Positions 51,760-62,526 are shown, counted from the stretch's first letter. The stretch: 64,000 bases of DNA from Buttiauxella sp. B2 (GCF_006376615.1 NZ_VEXQ01000016.1:38143-102142); one strand, 5' to 3'. The notes: generated from the sequence alone by a model not told the origin. A program made the numbers and translations.

Positions 51760-51787
51760 AAAAGTGATCAGATCAGTATGCCAGTAT

Positions 51788-53107
51788 TTAACTAATACGG
51801 CGATACACGACTGGTGTTTCGACTGGTTCTGTACCGTTAACTTTGATTGCCGCTTTCACAGCTTGCGCAGCTTCCTGCCATTGAGCTTCACTCGCTGCAT
51901 GAATCACTGCCAGCGGGTGTTCGGTATCCACACTTTCACCCAGACGAGCCATGTCGGTGAAACCAACGCTGTAATCAAGGGAGTCAGAAGCCTGACGACG
52001 ACCACCGCCCATGGAAACCACCGCCATGCCTAACGTACGTGTGTCCATTTCGCTGACGAAACCTGCACGGTCTGCATAAACAGCTTTGCTAAGAACCGCA
52101 GTTGGAAGGTACTTCGCATAGTTTTCTACGAAGTCTGCAGGGCCTTTTTGTGCCGCAACCATGCGTCCAAATACTTCCGCAGCTTTGCCGTTATCCAGCA
52201 CGGCTTGCAGTTTGAGGCGTGCCTCCGCGTCGTCTTTCGCCAGATTACCGGAAAGTAACATTTCCACGCACAGCGCCATGGTGACTTCATGCAAGCGTGG
52301 GTTAACATGTTCGCCCGTCAGGAACTGCACCGCTTCACGAACTTCAACAGCATTACCTGCGCTGGATGCCAGCACCTGATTCATGTCAGTCAGCAATGCC
52401 GTGGTTTTCACTCCAGCACCATTCGCCACGCCTACAATCGCCTCTGCGAGTAATTCAGAAAGCTCATAGGTCGGCATAAATGCGCCGCTGCCAACTTTCA
52501 CATCCATTACCAGCGCGTCCAGGCCTTCGGCCAGTTTCTTCGCAAGAATTGATGCGGTGATAAGCGGAATAGAGTCTACGGTCGCGGTAATGTCACGTGT
52601 CGCGTAGAAACGCTTATCAGCCGGTGCGAGCGAGTTAGTCTGGCCAATAATCGCCACGCCAACGTTTTTGATGATGTCGCGGAAACGGTTATCGTCCGGG
52701 AAAATATCGAAACCAGGGATCGCTTCGAGTTTATCGAGCGTACCACCGGTATGGCCTAAACCGCGGCCAGAGATCATTGGGATATAACCACCACATGCCG
52801 CCACCATTGGGCCGAGCATTAAAGAAGTCACATCACCCACGCCGCCCGTTGAATGTTTATCAACGATTGGACCGTTCAGATTAAGACTCTTCCAGTCCAG
52901 CACGGTTCCCGAATCTCGCATCGCCATGGTCAGTGATACGCGTTCCGGCATAGTCATGTCGTGGAAGAAAATGGTCATTGCCAGCGCGGCAATCTGCCCT
53001 TCAGAGATAGTGTTATCCCGAATACCATTAATGAAGAAACGAATTTCCTCATCGTTTAGAGCATGACCATCACGTTTTTTACGAATAATTTCTTGAGCGA
53101 GAAACAA
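51788..53107 (-). CDS. deoA: Thymidine phosphorylase
   Basis: This 439-residue enzyme splits thymidine and deoxyuridine with phosphate. It shows the family signature [20 protein letters not shown] and [11 protein letters not shown], with catalytic Lys in [10 protein letters not shown]. The start is TTG 53107 ([11 protein letters not shown]), preceded by AGGGGG; this matches the E. coli protein start. Confidence 0.96.
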   Translation of the reverse strand: MFLAQEIIRKKRDGHALNDEEIRFFINGIRDNTISEGQIAALAMTIFFHDMTMPERVSLTMAMRDSGTVLDWKSLNLNGPIVDKHSTGGVGDVTSLMLGPMVAACGGYIPMISGRGLGHTGGTLDKLEAIPGFDIFPDDNRFRDIIKNVGVAIIGQTNSLAPADKRFYATRDITATVDSIPLITASILAKKLAEGLDALVMDVKVGSGAFMPTYELSELLAEAIVGVANGAGVKTTALLTDMNQVLASSAGNAVEVREAVQFLTGEHVNPRLHEVTMALCVEMLLSGNLAKDDAEARLKLQAVLDNGKAAEVFGRMVAAQKGPADFVENYAKYLPTAVLSKAVYADRAGFVSEMDTRTLGMAVVSMGGGRRQASDSLDYSVGFTDMARLGESVDTEHPLAVIHAASEAQWQEAAQAVKAAIKVNGTEPVETPVVYRRIS

Positions 53108-53135
53108 GGTAACCCCCTGAGTTCATCAGGTGAAA

Positions 53136-53156
53136 TGCGGCGGCAAAACCGCCGCA
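53136..53156 (-). other. Intercistronic deoC-deoA hairpin
   Basis: The stem TGCGGCGG/CCGCCGCA has loop CAAAA. There is no T-run. Confidence 0.65.
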
Positions 53157-53165
53157 AGGAAGAGA

Positions 53166-53945
53166 TTAGTAGCTGCTTGCGCTTTTACCGTCGCCATGAC
53201 CCAGAGCTTTTAACAAGCTCGCGAGCAGGCTGGAAGCACCAAAACGGTAGTGGCGGGAATCAGCCCAGTCAGCACCAAACAGTTCATCAGCAATAGACAG
53301 GAACAGCGCTGCATCTTCAGCAGTACGCACGCCACCAGCTGGTTTGAAACCAACGGTTTTCTCAACGCCCATATCACGAATAACTTCCATCATGATGCGT
53401 GCGCTTTCTGGAGTTGCGTTAACGGGCACTTTACCCGTTGAGGTTTTAATGAAGTCTGCACCGGCTTTAATAGAGATTTCAGACGCTTTACGAATAAGCG
53501 CTTCTTCTTTCAGTTCGCCAGTTTCGATGATCACTTTCAGCAGAACGTTAGCCGCAGCACAGACTTCTTTGCAGGCTTTCACCAACTCAAAACCAACTTG
53601 CTCGTTACCTGCGATCAGCGCACGGTATGGGAATACCACGTCAACTTCGTCTGCACCATAAGCAATAGCAGCACGGGTTTCAGCCAGTGCGATTTCGATG
53701 TCATCGTTGCCGTGCGGGAAGTTAGTCACGGTAGCAATACGGATATCAGGTGTGCCTTGTGCGTTCAGAGTTTTACGCGCAATTGGGATAAAACGCGGGT
53801 AAATACAAATAGCTGCGGTGTTGCCGACTGAGGTTTTGGCCTGATGGCAGAGGGCGATCACTTTTTCATTTGTGTCATCGTCGTTCAGGGTTGTCAGGTC
53901 CATTAATTTCAGGGCGCGCAGGCTGCTTGCAGTTAAATCGGTCAT
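53166..53945 (-). CDS. deoC: Deoxyribose-phosphate aldolase
   Basis: This 259-residue class I aldolase splits deoxyribose-5-phosphate to acetaldehyde and glyceraldehyde-3-phosphate. Schiff-base Lys167 is in FIKTSTG, Asp102 in DEVDVVF, and the acid-assisting lysine is in GFKPAGG. It opens the deoCABD operon. Confidence 0.98.
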   Translation of the reverse strand: MTDLTASSLRALKLMDLTTLNDDDTNEKVIALCHQAKTSVGNTAAICIYPRFIPIARKTLNAQGTPDIRIATVTNFPHGNDDIEIALAETRAAIAYGADEVDVVFPYRALIAGNEQVGFELVKACKEVCAAANVLLKVIIETGELKEEALIRKASEISIKAGADFIKTSTGKVPVNATPESARIMMEVIRDMGVEKTVGFKPAGGVRTAEDAALFLSIADELFGADWADSRHYRFGASSLLASLLKALGHGDGKSASSY

Positions 53946-53968
53946 AAATACTCTCCAACAAAGATAAT

Positions 53969-54092
<124 letters not shown>

Positions 54093-54209
54093 GAAAGTTT
54101 CTGGCTGCGAAACTCAACACGTTGGAGCGGACTTGGTTCCTTGAAGAGCAGAGGTAACGCGAGTCACCATCACGTTGAGATCCTTCTCACCGCACATCAT
54201 CAGTAGCAA

Positions 54210-54225
54210 TGTTATAATTATAACA
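54210..54225. promoter_or_regulatory. DeoR-type operator and overlapping -10 of the deo promoter
   Basis: TGTTATAATTATAACA is a perfect 16-bp palindrome. E. coli DeoR sites read TGTTAGAATTCTAACA, so TGTTA...TAACA is kept. A TATAAT at 54217-54222 on the - strand would be the -10 of a promoter starting near 54210, with the CRP site centred about 42 bases upstream. Confidence 0.8.
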
Positions 54226-54244
54226 TTTACTATCCGGATGATTT

Positions 54245-54260
54245 TGTGTTTTGCTTCACA
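54245..54260. promoter_or_regulatory. CRP site of the deo promoter
   Basis: TGTGTTTTGCTTCACA fits TGTGA-N6-TCACA in nine of ten positions. Its centre lies about 42 bases before the predicted start near 54210, a class II activator position. A TGTGA half-site 53 bases farther up (54298-54302) mirrors the -40.5/-93.5 CRP pair of E. coli deoP2. Confidence 0.7.
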
Positions 54261-54347
54261 AAAGCCAAAGGTGTAATTACATACTTTCTACAGTATATGT
54301 GATTTAACAACGTTAGACAGTGTAAAAATGCTGTTCAGGAATAAAAA

Positions 54348-54372
54348 ATGGCCGACGAAAGCGCCGGCCATT
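54348..54372 (-). terminator. Terminator of the nucleoside transporter gene
   Basis: The stem AATGGCCG/CGGCCATT has a ten-base loop and, on the - strand, is followed by a run of T. Confidence 0.85.
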
Positions 54373-54385
54373 GATTTCACAGAGA

Positions 54386-54401
54386 TGTTATAATTTTAAC
54401 A
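54386..54401. promoter_or_regulatory. Second DeoR-like operator
   Basis: TGTTATAATTTTAACA differs from the palindrome at 54210-54225 by one base. The centres are 176 bp apart. A distant pair of sites is what DeoR uses for DNA looping in E. coli. It lies nine bases after the transporter stop and before its terminator. Confidence 0.65.
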
Positions 54402-54409
54402 TAACCTTT

Positions 54410-55687
54410 TTATAATGACAGGAAGACCCCGGCAATTGTTGCACTCATCAGGTTAGACAGCGTACCTGCTGCAACAGCTTTCAAACCTAACTGCGCAATA
54501 TCATGACGGCGGCTTGGAGCCATGCTTCCAAGGCCACCAATCAGGATAGCGATAGAAGAAAGGTTAGCAAAACCACACAGTGCGAAGGAAATAATTGCTT
54601 TGGTGTGGGAGGACAGAACTTGCAGGCCTGCTGCTGCAACGGTCGCGTCATCTTTCAGGTATTCACCGAAGTTCAGATACGCGACAAATTCGTTGATGAT
54701 AAGCTTCTGGCCGATAAAGGAACCTGCAACGTTAGCTTCGCTCCACGGAACACCGATAACCCACGCCAGCGGTGAGAACACCCAGCCCAGAATCAATTCC
54801 ATAGACAGTTGCGGGTAGTTGAACCAACCGCCAATCCCAGAAAGCATACCGTTAAGCAGTGCAATCAAAGCCACAAACGCCAGCAACATTGCACCTACGT
54901 TCAGAGCCAACTGCATACCAGAAGCCGCACCGGATGCCGCTGCATCCAGCACGTTTGCTGGGCGATCCGGATCATTTTTCAATGACTCCAGTTCAGGTGC
55001 ATCGTTTGGTGTTTCAGTTTCAGGCAGGATGATTTTAGCGAACAGTAAGCCGCCTGGTGCTGCCATGAAGGACGCGGCAATCAGATATTCTAGTGGCACG
55101 CCCATTTGCGCGTAACCCGCCAATACCGAACCTGCAACGGATGCCAAACCACCACACATTACTGCGAACAGCTCTGAACGCGTCATTGTGGCGATATAAG
55201 GGCGAACAACCAGTGGCGCTTCAGTCTGACCAACAAAGATGTTTGCTGTTGCAGACAGGGATTCTGTACGCGACGTTTTCAGAATCTTGCGCAGGCCACC
55301 GCCGAGAATACGAATAACTAACTGCATGATGCCCAGGTAGTAAAGCACAGCAATCAGAGAAGAGAAGAAGACGATAATTGGCAGAACGCGCAGTGCGAAA
55401 ACAAAACCGCCGCCGCCAAAAACTTCAAACATTTTGTCCGAAACCAACCCACCGAAGAGGAAGGAAATACCAGCGTTACCGTAAGCGATAACGTTAGCTA
55501 CCCCTTCGGACATTGCCAGCAGGACTTGACGACCGACCGGAACATACAGGATCAACGCCCCGATACCGACCTGAATAATCCATGCACCCAATACGGTACG
55601 AAGATTAATCGCTTTGCGATTACTGGAAAGTAAAACGGCGATCAGCAGCAGAACGATCATGCCGATCAAACCCATGAGTAGTTGCAT
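54410..55687 (-). CDS. Concentrative nucleoside transporter (CNT/NupC family)
   Basis: This 425-residue inner-membrane symporter most resembles the NupX/Vibrio CNT branch. Nucleoside-binding residues are in FVGQTEAPL (GQTEAP 153-158), NEF at 332-334, and FANLSS at 373-378. It imports nucleosides with H+ or Na+. It replaces the yjjI-yjjW genes found before deoC in E. coli and points the same way as deoCABD, so uptake and breakdown of nucleosides are neighbours here. A CRP site lies upstream. Confidence 0.92.
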   Translation of the reverse strand: MQLLMGLIGMIVLLLIAVLLSSNRKAINLRTVLGAWIIQVGIGALILYVPVGRQVLLAMSEGVANVIAYGNAGISFLFGGLVSDKMFEVFGGGGFVFALRVLPIIVFFSSLIAVLYYLGIMQLVIRILGGGLRKILKTSRTESLSATANIFVGQTEAPLVVRPYIATMTRSELFAVMCGGLASVAGSVLAGYAQMGVPLEYLIAASFMAAPGGLLFAKIILPETETPNDAPELESLKNDPDRPANVLDAAASGAASGMQLALNVGAMLLAFVALIALLNGMLSGIGGWFNYPQLSMELILGWVFSPLAWVIGVPWSEANVAGSFIGQKLIINEFVAYLNFGEYLKDDATVAAAGLQVLSSHTKAIISFALCGFANLSSIAILIGGLGSMAPSRRHDIAQLGLKAVAAGTLSNLMSATIAGVFLSL

Positions 55688-55826
55688 ACAGAATCCCTGT
55701 GTATTGATTGAAATAAGAAAACCAAGCTAAAAGCCAACAGCCGGCGGGATTATAGCGTTACCAGGCCCACCAAATGCTATGGCAATCACGTATTTCTACA
55801 AATCGAGGGAAACGTTTATCTTATAA

Positions 55827-55842
55827 AGTGAGCATCATCACA
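55827..55842. promoter_or_regulatory. CRP site upstream of the nucleoside transporter
   Basis: On the - strand, TGTGATGATGCTCACT with flanking AAAA and TTTAT fits the CRP consensus in nine of ten core positions. It lies about 147 bases before the transporter start, just past the yjjV stop. CRP control of nucleoside uptake is known in E. coli (nupC, nupG). Confidence 0.6.
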
Positions 55843-55854
55843 TTTTGTTACTGA

Positions 55855-56634
55855 CTATTTGATTTCGAATAATTCGTGGCAGTTATGAATAAAAGCATTT
55901 GCCATAACATCTGAAGGTTCTGAACGAAGTGTACATAGCATTTGAAAAACTTCAGCAATGCGTTCTGGACGGTTGGGTTGCCCTTGCCATCCATTAAGAG
56001 GCATATCGGGAGCATCCGTTTCCAGTACTAATGCGCTGAGAGGTAAACGCGCTATCACATCGCGTGTTTTACTTGCTCGCGGATAGGTTATCGTCCCACC
56101 GACACCAATCTTGTAGCCTAATGCCACGAAACGCTCCGCCTGTTGCAAACTGCCTGAAAAACCATGCACAACGCCGGTTCGAGGTAAGTCGTGACGTTTT
56201 AAGTGGGCTGCGAGTTTGTCATGTGTACGACGCGAATGGAGGATAACGGGTAGATCGTAACGTTTTGCCAGCTTTAGCTGAGCATCCAGCATCGCTTCTT
56301 GTTTATCAAAAAGCGGGTTTTCCATATAGAGATCAAGGCCAATCTCACCAATCGCCACCAGTTTTTGTCGGCGTTGTTGCAGATAATACTCGAGCAACGA
56401 CAGCGAGGCGTCCTGGTGCTTATGAATCATAATTGGATGCAAGCCCAGTGCGGCATACAGTGCCGAATAATTGTCTGCCAGTGCCAGAACCGTGGCAAAA
56501 CGGTCGGCTTCAATGGCCGGTACAATAATTTTCTCTACACCCGACTGTGCGGCAAGCGCAAGGCTATGGGGTTCATCGTCGCGAAACGGGGGGAAATCGA
56601 AGTGACAGTGGGTATCGTAAAACATCATCGTCAC
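55855..56634 (-). CDS. yjjV: TatD-family metal hydrolase YjjV
   Basis: This 259-residue metal-dependent hydrolase has metal ligands in DTHCHFDF (His9, His11), Glu in IGEIGLD, His in ILHSRR and GVVHGFSG, and Asp in LETDAPD. Family members are DNases or hydrolases of unclear substrate. GTG 56634 overlaps the yjjU stop (GTGA) and gives the E. coli length; ATGs two and three codons in are possible alternatives. Confidence 0.92.
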   Translation of the reverse strand: MTMMFYDTHCHFDFPPFRDDEPHSLALAAQSGVEKIIVPAIEADRFATVLALADNYSALYAALGLHPIMIHKHQDASLSLLEYYLQQRRQKLVAIGEIGLDLYMENPLFDKQEAMLDAQLKLAKRYDLPVILHSRRTHDKLAAHLKRHDLPRTGVVHGFSGSLQQAERFVALGYKIGVGGTITYPRASKTRDVIARLPLSALVLETDAPDMPLNGWQGQPNRPERIAEVFQMLCTLRSEPSDVMANAFIHNCHELFEIK

Positions 56635-57704
56635 GCCGAATCCTCATTATTAAAGGTGGAATCGTTCGCTTCTGGAGTCTCAATGACCGCTTTGGATAAA
56701 GGTTCCTGAGTCACCACTGGAGAAGGGACGACAACTGAGCCTGGCACAACAATCCGCGGATGATGGCGCTTGATTGGCGGTTGAGCCACCAACATTCTAC
56801 CCACGGTTGCAAGGAAATAGCGTCCACATAATCTACCCGTTTTATAGTCCGTGTTCAGCGCGGGTAAACGGCTCCCAAGCGCCATACTCATCAGCGGTTT
56901 TGGCGGATAGATCTCGAAGATACGCAGTTTTCCTGGAGGCTTATCAATAAAGCTCTGTATCTCGCGATAGCTGGCTTCATGATGATTCACCAGGTTTAGC
57001 AGCGGTTGCAGACTGCTGTCGCCAAGCCAGCGCTCCATGCGTTTAAACCATTCAGGCGTGTAATACATTTGCGAAGGTACAGTGCGAATAACCACCAGAG
57101 TATCGGCCCCCAGGCGCACCGCTTCTCTCACCGGAATCGCATCACTGATTCCGCCATCCTGGTATCCGATACCGTCAATTTCAACACCGCTGCGGTAAAA
57201 ACCAGGAATCGCACTGGAGGCTTTAAGTATATTCAGCCAGTTAGCACTGTCAGGGGAAAAATAACCCGGCGTATAGTCATCGCTACGACAGGCGCACATA
57301 TAAAATGCTTTACCGGATTCAAACAGTTTTTCGGCGGTCGATATTGAGAGCGGAATTTTGGTGGCGGTAGCCTCTACGAGCCAGTCGAGATCGATGAGAT
57401 GGCCGCCGCGCACAAAGCGCAAGGGGTCAAAAAAGTCACGCGTCGTCGTAAAACGGGTAATCACCCTTCGGGCATAACCAGGCTGGTGACAAACATAAGC
57501 CGAAAGGTTTTGTGCACCCGCAGAGGTGCCTAAGAAGAGATCGAACGGGTTGAAATTTGCGCGCATAAACTCGTCCAGCACACCGGCTGTAAATATCCCA
57601 CGCTGCCCGCCGCCTTCACAAACAATGGCGAGTTTACCGGGACGAAACGTTTTTAGCGCAAGCGGCGTTATGTTGCCGAGCGTAACGGGTATGCGTTGTC
57701 CCAC
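56631..57704 (-). CDS. yjjU: Patatin-like phospholipase YjjU
   Basis: This 357-residue patatin-family protein has the oxyanion loop EGGGQRGIF (GGGQRG at 31-36), catalytic Ser61 in GTSAG, and Asp183 in QDGGISD. Its length equals that of E. coli YjjU. The C-terminal 40 residues are Pro/Val-rich. It is coupled to yjjV. A strong hairpin lies 44 bases upstream. Confidence 0.94.
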   Translation of the reverse strand: MGQRIPVTLGNITPLALKTFRPGKLAIVCEGGGQRGIFTAGVLDEFMRANFNPFDLFLGTSAGAQNLSAYVCHQPGYARRVITRFTTTRDFFDPLRFVRGGHLIDLDWLVEATATKIPLSISTAEKLFESGKAFYMCACRSDDYTPGYFSPDSANWLNILKASSAIPGFYRSGVEIDGIGYQDGGISDAIPVREAVRLGADTLVVIRTVPSQMYYTPEWFKRMERWLGDSSLQPLLNLVNHHEASYREIQSFIDKPPGKLRIFEIYPPKPLMSMALGSRLPALNTDYKTGRLCGRYFLATVGRMLVAQPPIKRHHPRIVVPGSVVVPSPVVTQEPLSKAVIETPEANDSTFNNEDSA

Positions 57705-57747
57705 CCTGCTTCCCTAAGTTCTAAGTTTTTATGTAGTTTGAATACGC

Positions 57748-57781
57748 GAGAGCCAGTCTAAATGAAAATAGACTGGCTCTC
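57748..57781. other. Perfect 13-bp hairpin before yjjU
   Basis: GAGAGCCAGTCTA pairs with TAGACTGGCTCTC around the loop AATGAAAA. There is no T-run on either strand next to the stem. It lies between ytjA and yjjU and is not part of the adjacent ERIC element. Confidence 0.8.
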
Positions 57782-57801
57782 TGGTCTGTTCTCTAAAATA
57801 G

Positions 57802-57930
57802 TATAGACCCTAAATAATTCGAGTTGTGGGTAGGCGGCCAGGGAACTTATTCCCAGGAGCTTACTAAGGTAAGTGACTGGGGTAAGTGAGTGTAGCCAAC
57901 ACCCCCACAACTTGAAGTATGACGGGTATA
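57802..57930. repeat. ERIC element 5 (full length)
   Basis: About 129 bases: TAGACCCTAAATAATTCGAG at the left, the central CTTACTAAGGTAAGTGACTG, GTAGCCAACACC, and CAACTTGAAGTATGACGGGT at the right. It lies between ytjA and yjjU. Confidence 0.9.
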
Positions 57931-57935
57931 GCACG

Positions 57936-58097
57936 CTACGGGCGTTTTCGACCCATAAACAGGCTTACCAGGAACAGAATAATACCTACCACGAAGACAA
58001 TTTTTGCAGCGCCTGCCGCGGTACCCGCGAGAGTACCAAAACCCAGTGCTGCTGCAATCAACGCAATGACCAGAAAAATAATGCCCCAACGAAACAT
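57936..58097 (-). CDS. ytjA: Small membrane protein YtjA (DUF1328)
   Basis: This 53-residue protein is almost identical to E. coli YtjA, with two hydrophobic helices ([17 protein letters not shown] and [16 protein letters not shown]) and end GRKRP. AAGGAG lies six bases before ATG 58097. Its role is unknown; such small proteins are often stress-induced along with osmY. Confidence 0.93.
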   Translation of the reverse strand: MFRWGIIFLVIALIAAALGFGTLAGTAAGAAKIVFVVGIILFLVSLFMGRKRP

Positions 58098-58237
58098 AAG
58101 CTTCTCCTTAACCATAGTGAACCCGAATCGCTTCTGGATGAGTGCGAGACACGCACTCATTGGCGATATATGAGTAACGATGTTGCTGACCTACTCCCCC
58201 GGCGATGCCTGAGGAGAAAGTTTGTGTATGCTCTTTG

Positions 58238-58855
58238 TTACTTCACTTTCAGGTCGTTTTTGACGCTTGAAACGCCATCGACTGCTTTTGCGATACTTTC
58301 AGCTCGCGAAGATTGCGCATTCGAATCTACAGTGCCTGATAGCTGAACAACGCCGTCGGTAGTTTCCACTTTCACTTTGCGTGAAGGGACGAGGTCATCC
58401 GCTAAAAGTTTAGCTTTGATTTCACTGGTGGTTGCGGTGTCACCCGCATAACCGCTGGCGGATTGACTGCCAGCATCACGCACATGGAGTTTGTCGCTCA
58501 CGGAAGAAACCCCTTCCACGCCTTTAGCTACTGTTACTGCCTGTTCAGCCTGAGCCTGGCTTTCAACAAATCCACTTAACGTCACCACTTTTTTTTCAGT
58601 TTTCACTGAGATATCGGTACTTTTGATCGCTTCGTTATCGACGAGAGCAGCTTTTACCTTCGCGGTGATTGCACTGTCATCCATGAAATTACCGACGTCT
58701 TTTACAGAACTATCAATTTTTTCACCTGCTGTGTTTGCTGTAGATTCCGTCTTGTTCAGCATAGTGTCTTCAGCTAACGCACTACCGCTCGCCAACACAG
58801 AGCCAAGAACAACAGCCAACAGAGTTTTAGAAATCTTAGTCGTAGTCATAGTCAT
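58238..58855 (-). CDS. osmY: Periplasmic osmotic-stress protein OsmY
   Basis: This 205-residue protein has a signal peptide (cleavage near ALA-EDTM at about 28-29). Two BON domains follow at about 55-125 and 135-205, the first with [14 protein letters not shown] and the second with [14 protein letters not shown]. coli OsmY is RpoS-controlled and acts as a periplasmic chaperone for autotransporters. It precedes ytjA in the same direction. Confidence 0.96.
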   Translation of the reverse strand: MTMTTTKISKTLLAVVLGSVLASGSALAEDTMLNKTESTANTAGEKIDSSVKDVGNFMDDSAITAKVKAALVDNEAIKSTDISVKTEKKVVTLSGFVESQAQAEQAVTVAKGVEGVSSVSDKLHVRDAGSQSASGYAGDTATTSEIKAKLLADDLVPSRKVKVETTDGVVQLSGTVDSNAQSSRAESIAKAVDGVSSVKNDLKVK

Positions 58856-59207
58856 CGATTAATTCCTATAGTTTTGCTCACAATTTGAGCGCAAGCCTTA
58901 TCGTAATGGCTTTCCTTAAAAACCAGGCCAGTGATACAGCCTAAAAATTTTCCGTTCAGCTTTTAATAGCGCCAATCAAAATCGGGATAATCAAACCTGC
59001 CAAAAACCTTATACTTCATGGCATATTCGACCAGCCAATTTGTCATTGCTTTGTTAAATATAGACAACAATCACGGAATTGCATGGTAGGAATGGTTGAA
59101 AAACAGGCAGGCGAGGGCGAAATACGGGAAATTAAGAACATTCCGTAAGGGATTAATAAGACGGGGAAAGTAGCAGGACGCGACGGCTGCCGCGCCCTGA
59201 GAGACGA
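58856..59207. other. osmY upstream region
   Basis: These 352 bases between prfC's end and osmY hold no gene. They must contain the osmY promoter, which I cannot place surely. GCTCA-N5-TGAGC at 58876-58890 is an inverted repeat in the osmY leader. Near prfC's stop a GC-rich hairpin (59175-59198) lacks a clear T-run. Confidence 0.5.
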
Positions 59208-60797
59208 TTAGTGCTCGCGGGTTTTACGGAACGTAACTTCCGGGTAACGATCTTGTGTCAGGTTCAGGTTGACCATAGTTGGAGCAATATAAGCGAGGTT
59301 ATCGCCACCATCGAGAGCCAACTGCATTTCGTTTTTCCGTTTGAATTCTTCAAACTTCTTCACGTCAGTGCTTTCAACCCAACGGGCAGTCGAAACGTTG
59401 ACCGACTCATAAATGGCTTCAACGTTATATTCACTTTTCAGACGCGCTACAACCACGTCAAACTGCAGCACACCCACCGCACCAACAATCAAGTCATTGT
59501 TAGCAATAGGACGGAATACCTGTACCGCGCCTTCTTCAGAAAGCTGCACCAAGCCTTTAAGCAACTGTTTCTGTTTCAACGGGTCACGCAGGCGAATACG
59601 GCGGAACAGTTCCGGCGCGAAGTTCGGAATGCCGGTGAACTTCATCATTTCACCTTGGGTGAAGGTATCGCCGATCTGGATGGTGCCGTGGTTATGCAAG
59701 CCGATGATATCGCCAGGGTAAGCTTCTTCAACATGCGAACGGTCACCTGCCATAAAGGTCAGAGCGTCAGAAATCACCACGTCTTTACCGGTACGAACCT
59801 GGCGCAATTTCATGCCTTTTTCGTACTTACCGGAAACCACACGCATGAACGCAACGCGGTCGCGGTGTTTCGGGTCCATGTTGGCCTGAATCTTAAAGAC
59901 GAAGCCGGTGAATTTATCTTCCGCAGCCTGAACTTCACGGGTATCCGTTTTGCGCGGCATCGGCGCCGGAGCCCAGTCAATCAGGCCATCAAGCATATGG
60001 TCAACACCGAAGTTACCCAACGCAGTACCGAAGAAGACAGGAGTCAGCTCGCCTTCAAGGAACAGCTCACGATCAAACTCGTGGGAAGCGCCCTGTACCA
60101 GTTCCAGCTCATCACGCAGTTGGGCTGCAAGATCTTCACCCACAGCGGCGTCAAGCTCAGGGTTATCTAACCCTTTCACAATACGCACTTCCTGAATGGT
60201 GTGGCCTTTACCGGTCTGGTAGAGATAAATTTCGTCTTTATAAAGGTGATATACACCTTTAAACAATTTGCCGCAGCCGATTGGCCAGGTGATAGGTGAA
60301 CAAGCGATTTTCAGCTCACGTTCAACTTCATCCATCACTTCCATTGGATCACGGATATCGCGGTCCAATTTGTTCATAAAAGTGAGAATTGGCGTATCGC
60401 GCAGACGAGTAACTTCCATCAGCTTACGGGTACGATCTTCAACACCTTTCGCAGCGTCGATAACCATCAGACAGCAGTCAACGGCGGTCAGAGTACGGTA
60501 AGTATCTTCGGAGAAGTCTTCGTGCCCCGGGGTGTCGAGCAGGTTGACCAGGCAATCATGATACGGGAATTGCATAACCGATGTGGTAATCGAAATACCA
60601 CGCTGCTTTTCCATTTCCATCCAGTCAGATTTAGCATGCTGGTTAGAGCCACGGCCTTTCACGGTACCCGCAGTCTGAATTGCCTGTCCGAACAACAGCA
60701 CTTTTTCAGTGATGGTCGTTTTACCGGCATCGGGGTGAGAAATGATCGCAAAAGTGCGGCGTTTCCCCACTTCTTGCAAAAAAGGAGACAAAGTCAT
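59208..60797 (-). CDS. prfC: Peptide chain release factor 3 (RF3)
   Basis: This 529-residue GTPase equals E. coli RF3 in length. It removes RF1/RF2 after termination. G-domain motifs are HPDAGKT at 21-27, DTPGHED and NKLD. C-terminal RF3 domains follow. I chose ATG 60797 (MTLSPFLQ); AAAGGAG is eight bases upstream. Confidence 0.98.
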   Translation of the reverse strand: MTLSPFLQEVGKRRTFAIISHPDAGKTTITEKVLLFGQAIQTAGTVKGRGSNQHAKSDWMEMEKQRGISITTSVMQFPYHDCLVNLLDTPGHEDFSEDTYRTLTAVDCCLMVIDAAKGVEDRTRKLMEVTRLRDTPILTFMNKLDRDIRDPMEVMDEVERELKIACSPITWPIGCGKLFKGVYHLYKDEIYLYQTGKGHTIQEVRIVKGLDNPELDAAVGEDLAAQLRDELELVQGASHEFDRELFLEGELTPVFFGTALGNFGVDHMLDGLIDWAPAPMPRKTDTREVQAAEDKFTGFVFKIQANMDPKHRDRVAFMRVVSGKYEKGMKLRQVRTGKDVVISDALTFMAGDRSHVEEAYPGDIIGLHNHGTIQIGDTFTQGEMMKFTGIPNFAPELFRRIRLRDPLKQKQLLKGLVQLSEEGAVQVFRPIANNDLIVGAVGVLQFDVVVARLKSEYNVEAIYESVNVSTARWVESTDVKKFEEFKRKNEMQLALDGGDNLAYIAPTMVNLNLTQDRYPEVTFRKTREH

Positions 60798-60899
60798 AAT
60801 GAAATCTTCTGTGAATTGCGCACAGTCATGGCTGCGCGGCAAATGAACGTTACCTGACGGCTATTTTACCCATCAGGTCAGGTTTAACAATCAATGTGG

Positions 60900-60991
60900 T
60901 ACCCAAAATAATTCGAGCTGCATTGAGGCGGTAAGTGATTCGGGTGAATGAATGCAGCCAACAAAGATGCAACTTGAAATATGGCGGGTAG
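60900..60991. repeat. ERIC element 6, internally deleted
   Basis: About 92 bases: TACCCAAAATAATTCGAG at the left, GAGGCGGTAAGTGATTCGGG with about 35 bases of the centre lost, and CAACTTGAAATATGGCGGGT at the right. It lies between yjjG's stop and prfC's start. Confidence 0.85.
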
Positions 60992-61000
60992 ATGCAATCA

Positions 61001-61675
61001 TCAATTACACAACAGTAGCTCCAGTTCACTTAGTGAGGTCACTTCCCATGTTGGCGCGATGCCTTCTGGCAAGTTTCGTCCGTGGGCGTTGAGCCAGCAG
61101 GTCGCAATCCCTGCATTCATGCCGCCCAAAATATCTGACTCCGCCGTGTCGCCTACCATCAATACGCGGTCGCGCGGTGGATTGCCCATTTGCTCAAAAG
61201 CATAATCAAAAATTTTACTATCTGGCTTCGCAACACCAACTTGCTCGGAAATCACCAGCAAATCGAAATAGTCTCGTAGACCTGTGCGCTCGAGGCGAAT
61301 TTGCTGCAATGCAGTAAAACCATTGGTAATAATGCCTATTTTTACTTTATTTTTTAGTGCATTAAGCAAAGAAACCGCACCGGGCAAGGGCGCGCAAATT
61401 TCGGCCATAGCATTGAGAAAAGCCGCATTCAGGTCGCCGGCAGGCACTGACAATCTTTCCGACCATCCCTCAAAACGCTGATGCTGTAACTGAAGCGCAC
61501 TAATGGCACCGTTCTGGTAATCGACCCATAAAGGTTTGTTAACGGCCTGGTAATCCTGGAAATCCTCAGCGTTAAAGGTCACGCTATAATCGAGAAACAT
61601 CCGCTGTAAGCCGCCAAAAGCGTCAAAGGTAAACAACGTTTCGTCAGCATCAAATAAAATCCAGTCCCAGTTCAT
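61001..61675 (-). CDS. yjjG: dUMP phosphatase YjjG (HAD family)
   Basis: This 224-residue HAD phosphatase hydrolyses dUMP and other 5'-nucleotides, including base-modified ones, which keeps them out of DNA. Nucleophile Asp9 and Asp11 lie in [15 protein letters not shown] and VGDTAESDI complete the motifs. ATG 61675 is preferred over a GTG two codons up because AGGTG is well placed and E. coli starts there. Confidence 0.95.
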   Translation of the reverse strand: MNWDWILFDADETLFTFDAFGGLQRMFLDYSVTFNAEDFQDYQAVNKPLWVDYQNGAISALQLQHQRFEGWSERLSVPAGDLNAAFLNAMAEICAPLPGAVSLLNALKNKVKIGIITNGFTALQQIRLERTGLRDYFDLLVISEQVGVAKPDSKIFDYAFEQMGNPPRDRVLMVGDTAESDILGGMNAGIATCWLNAHGRNLPEGIAPTWEVTSLSELELLLCN

Positions 61676-61691
61676 TTCCACACCTTTCGTT

Positions 61692-62135
61692 TTAACCTAT
61701 TGGCAATGCCATGATGACAGCGTCTTCCCTGCCCTCTTTTGTCGGGTAGTAGTTACGACGAATTGTCGCCTCGTTAAAGCCCAGACTTTCGTAAAGTGCA
61801 ATCGCTGCTCGGTTGGAGGCACGCACTTCAAGCCACAGGGTAAACACATCTCGCGCTTCCAGCTCGCTGATTAAATGCTCCAGCAACTGACGACCTAAAC
61901 CCTGGCGTTGATAAGCAGGATCGACCGCAATATTGAATAACGTCGCCTCATCAAGCACGACTTGTGTCACAGCAAATGCCGCCATTTTACCGTCAACATC
62001 CAGACGGAAATTTAAATAGCGTTCACCTTCATTACTGGCGAAGGTTTTTTCACTCCATGGGAAAGCATGGCTGCGAAGTTCAATGGCGTAAGCCGCCGCT
62101 AAGTCACTTGTGGTGAGGGAAGAAATCGTGTTCAT
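61692..62135 (-). CDS. rimI: Ribosomal protein S18 alanine N-acetyltransferase
   Basis: This 147-residue GNAT acetyltransferase modifies the N-terminal Ala of S18. The acetyl-CoA loop is [33 protein letters not shown] is typical of RimI. ATG 62135 lies inside holD, an overlap of 32 bases, so it is coupled. It ends 16 bases before yjjG. Confidence 0.96.
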   Translation of the reverse strand: MNTISSLTTSDLAAAYAIELRSHAFPWSEKTFASNEGERYLNFRLDVDGKMAAFAVTQVVLDEATLFNIAVDPAYQRQGLGRQLLEHLISELEARDVFTLWLEVRASNRAAIALYESLGFNEATIRRNYYPTKEGREDAVIMALPIG

Positions 62136-62526
62136 GTTCGCAAATTTGCTGCCACAGCGCCTGCCGAGCGGCGCCATTATGATAAAGCTCGTTTAATTCG
62201 GGGGTCGCTAACTGCGCGCCAGGAATGGGGAGCGGTTCACTCACACCCAACCGCCAACTATTACAGCGGCTTTCATCTGGCAGCATCGCGGCCCGTTCTG
62301 GCGTTAATTGCATGACCTGCTGAGCATCCAGGTTCAAGCTGCGCAAAACATCTGTAACCAGCGGATCGCTTAAATCAGGCAGATCTTCGGCGATCATCAG
62401 TAACTTAACGTTTTTATGCAGTGAGACTGCAATTTCGCCCTGCAACGCGGCCGGGCGTCGCAGCTCCCACTGGGTAATGCCCAGTTGTTGTAACAACCAG
62501 TCACGTCGCAAAGGTATATGAGACAT
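62104..62526 (-). CDS. holD: DNA polymerase III psi subunit
   Basis: This 140-residue clamp-loader accessory subunit joins chi (HolC) to the complex. Conserved parts are RRDWLLQQLGITQWELRRP and CNSWRLG, ending in [13 protein letters not shown] 62526 gives the usual length. It overlaps rimI. An ERIC element fills the gap to rsmC. Confidence 0.95.
   Translation of the reverse strand: MSHIPLRRDWLLQQLGITQWELRRPAALQGEIAVSLHKNVKLLMIAEDLPDLSDPLVTDVLRSLNLDAQQVMQLTPERAAMLPDESRCNSWRLGVSEPLPIPGAQLATPELNELYHNGAARQALWQQICEHEHDFFPHHK

Noticed and set aside
59211..60170. 319-codon open frame on the + strand opposite prfC
   Set aside because: A shadow of the conserved prfC codons; the product resembles no family I know.
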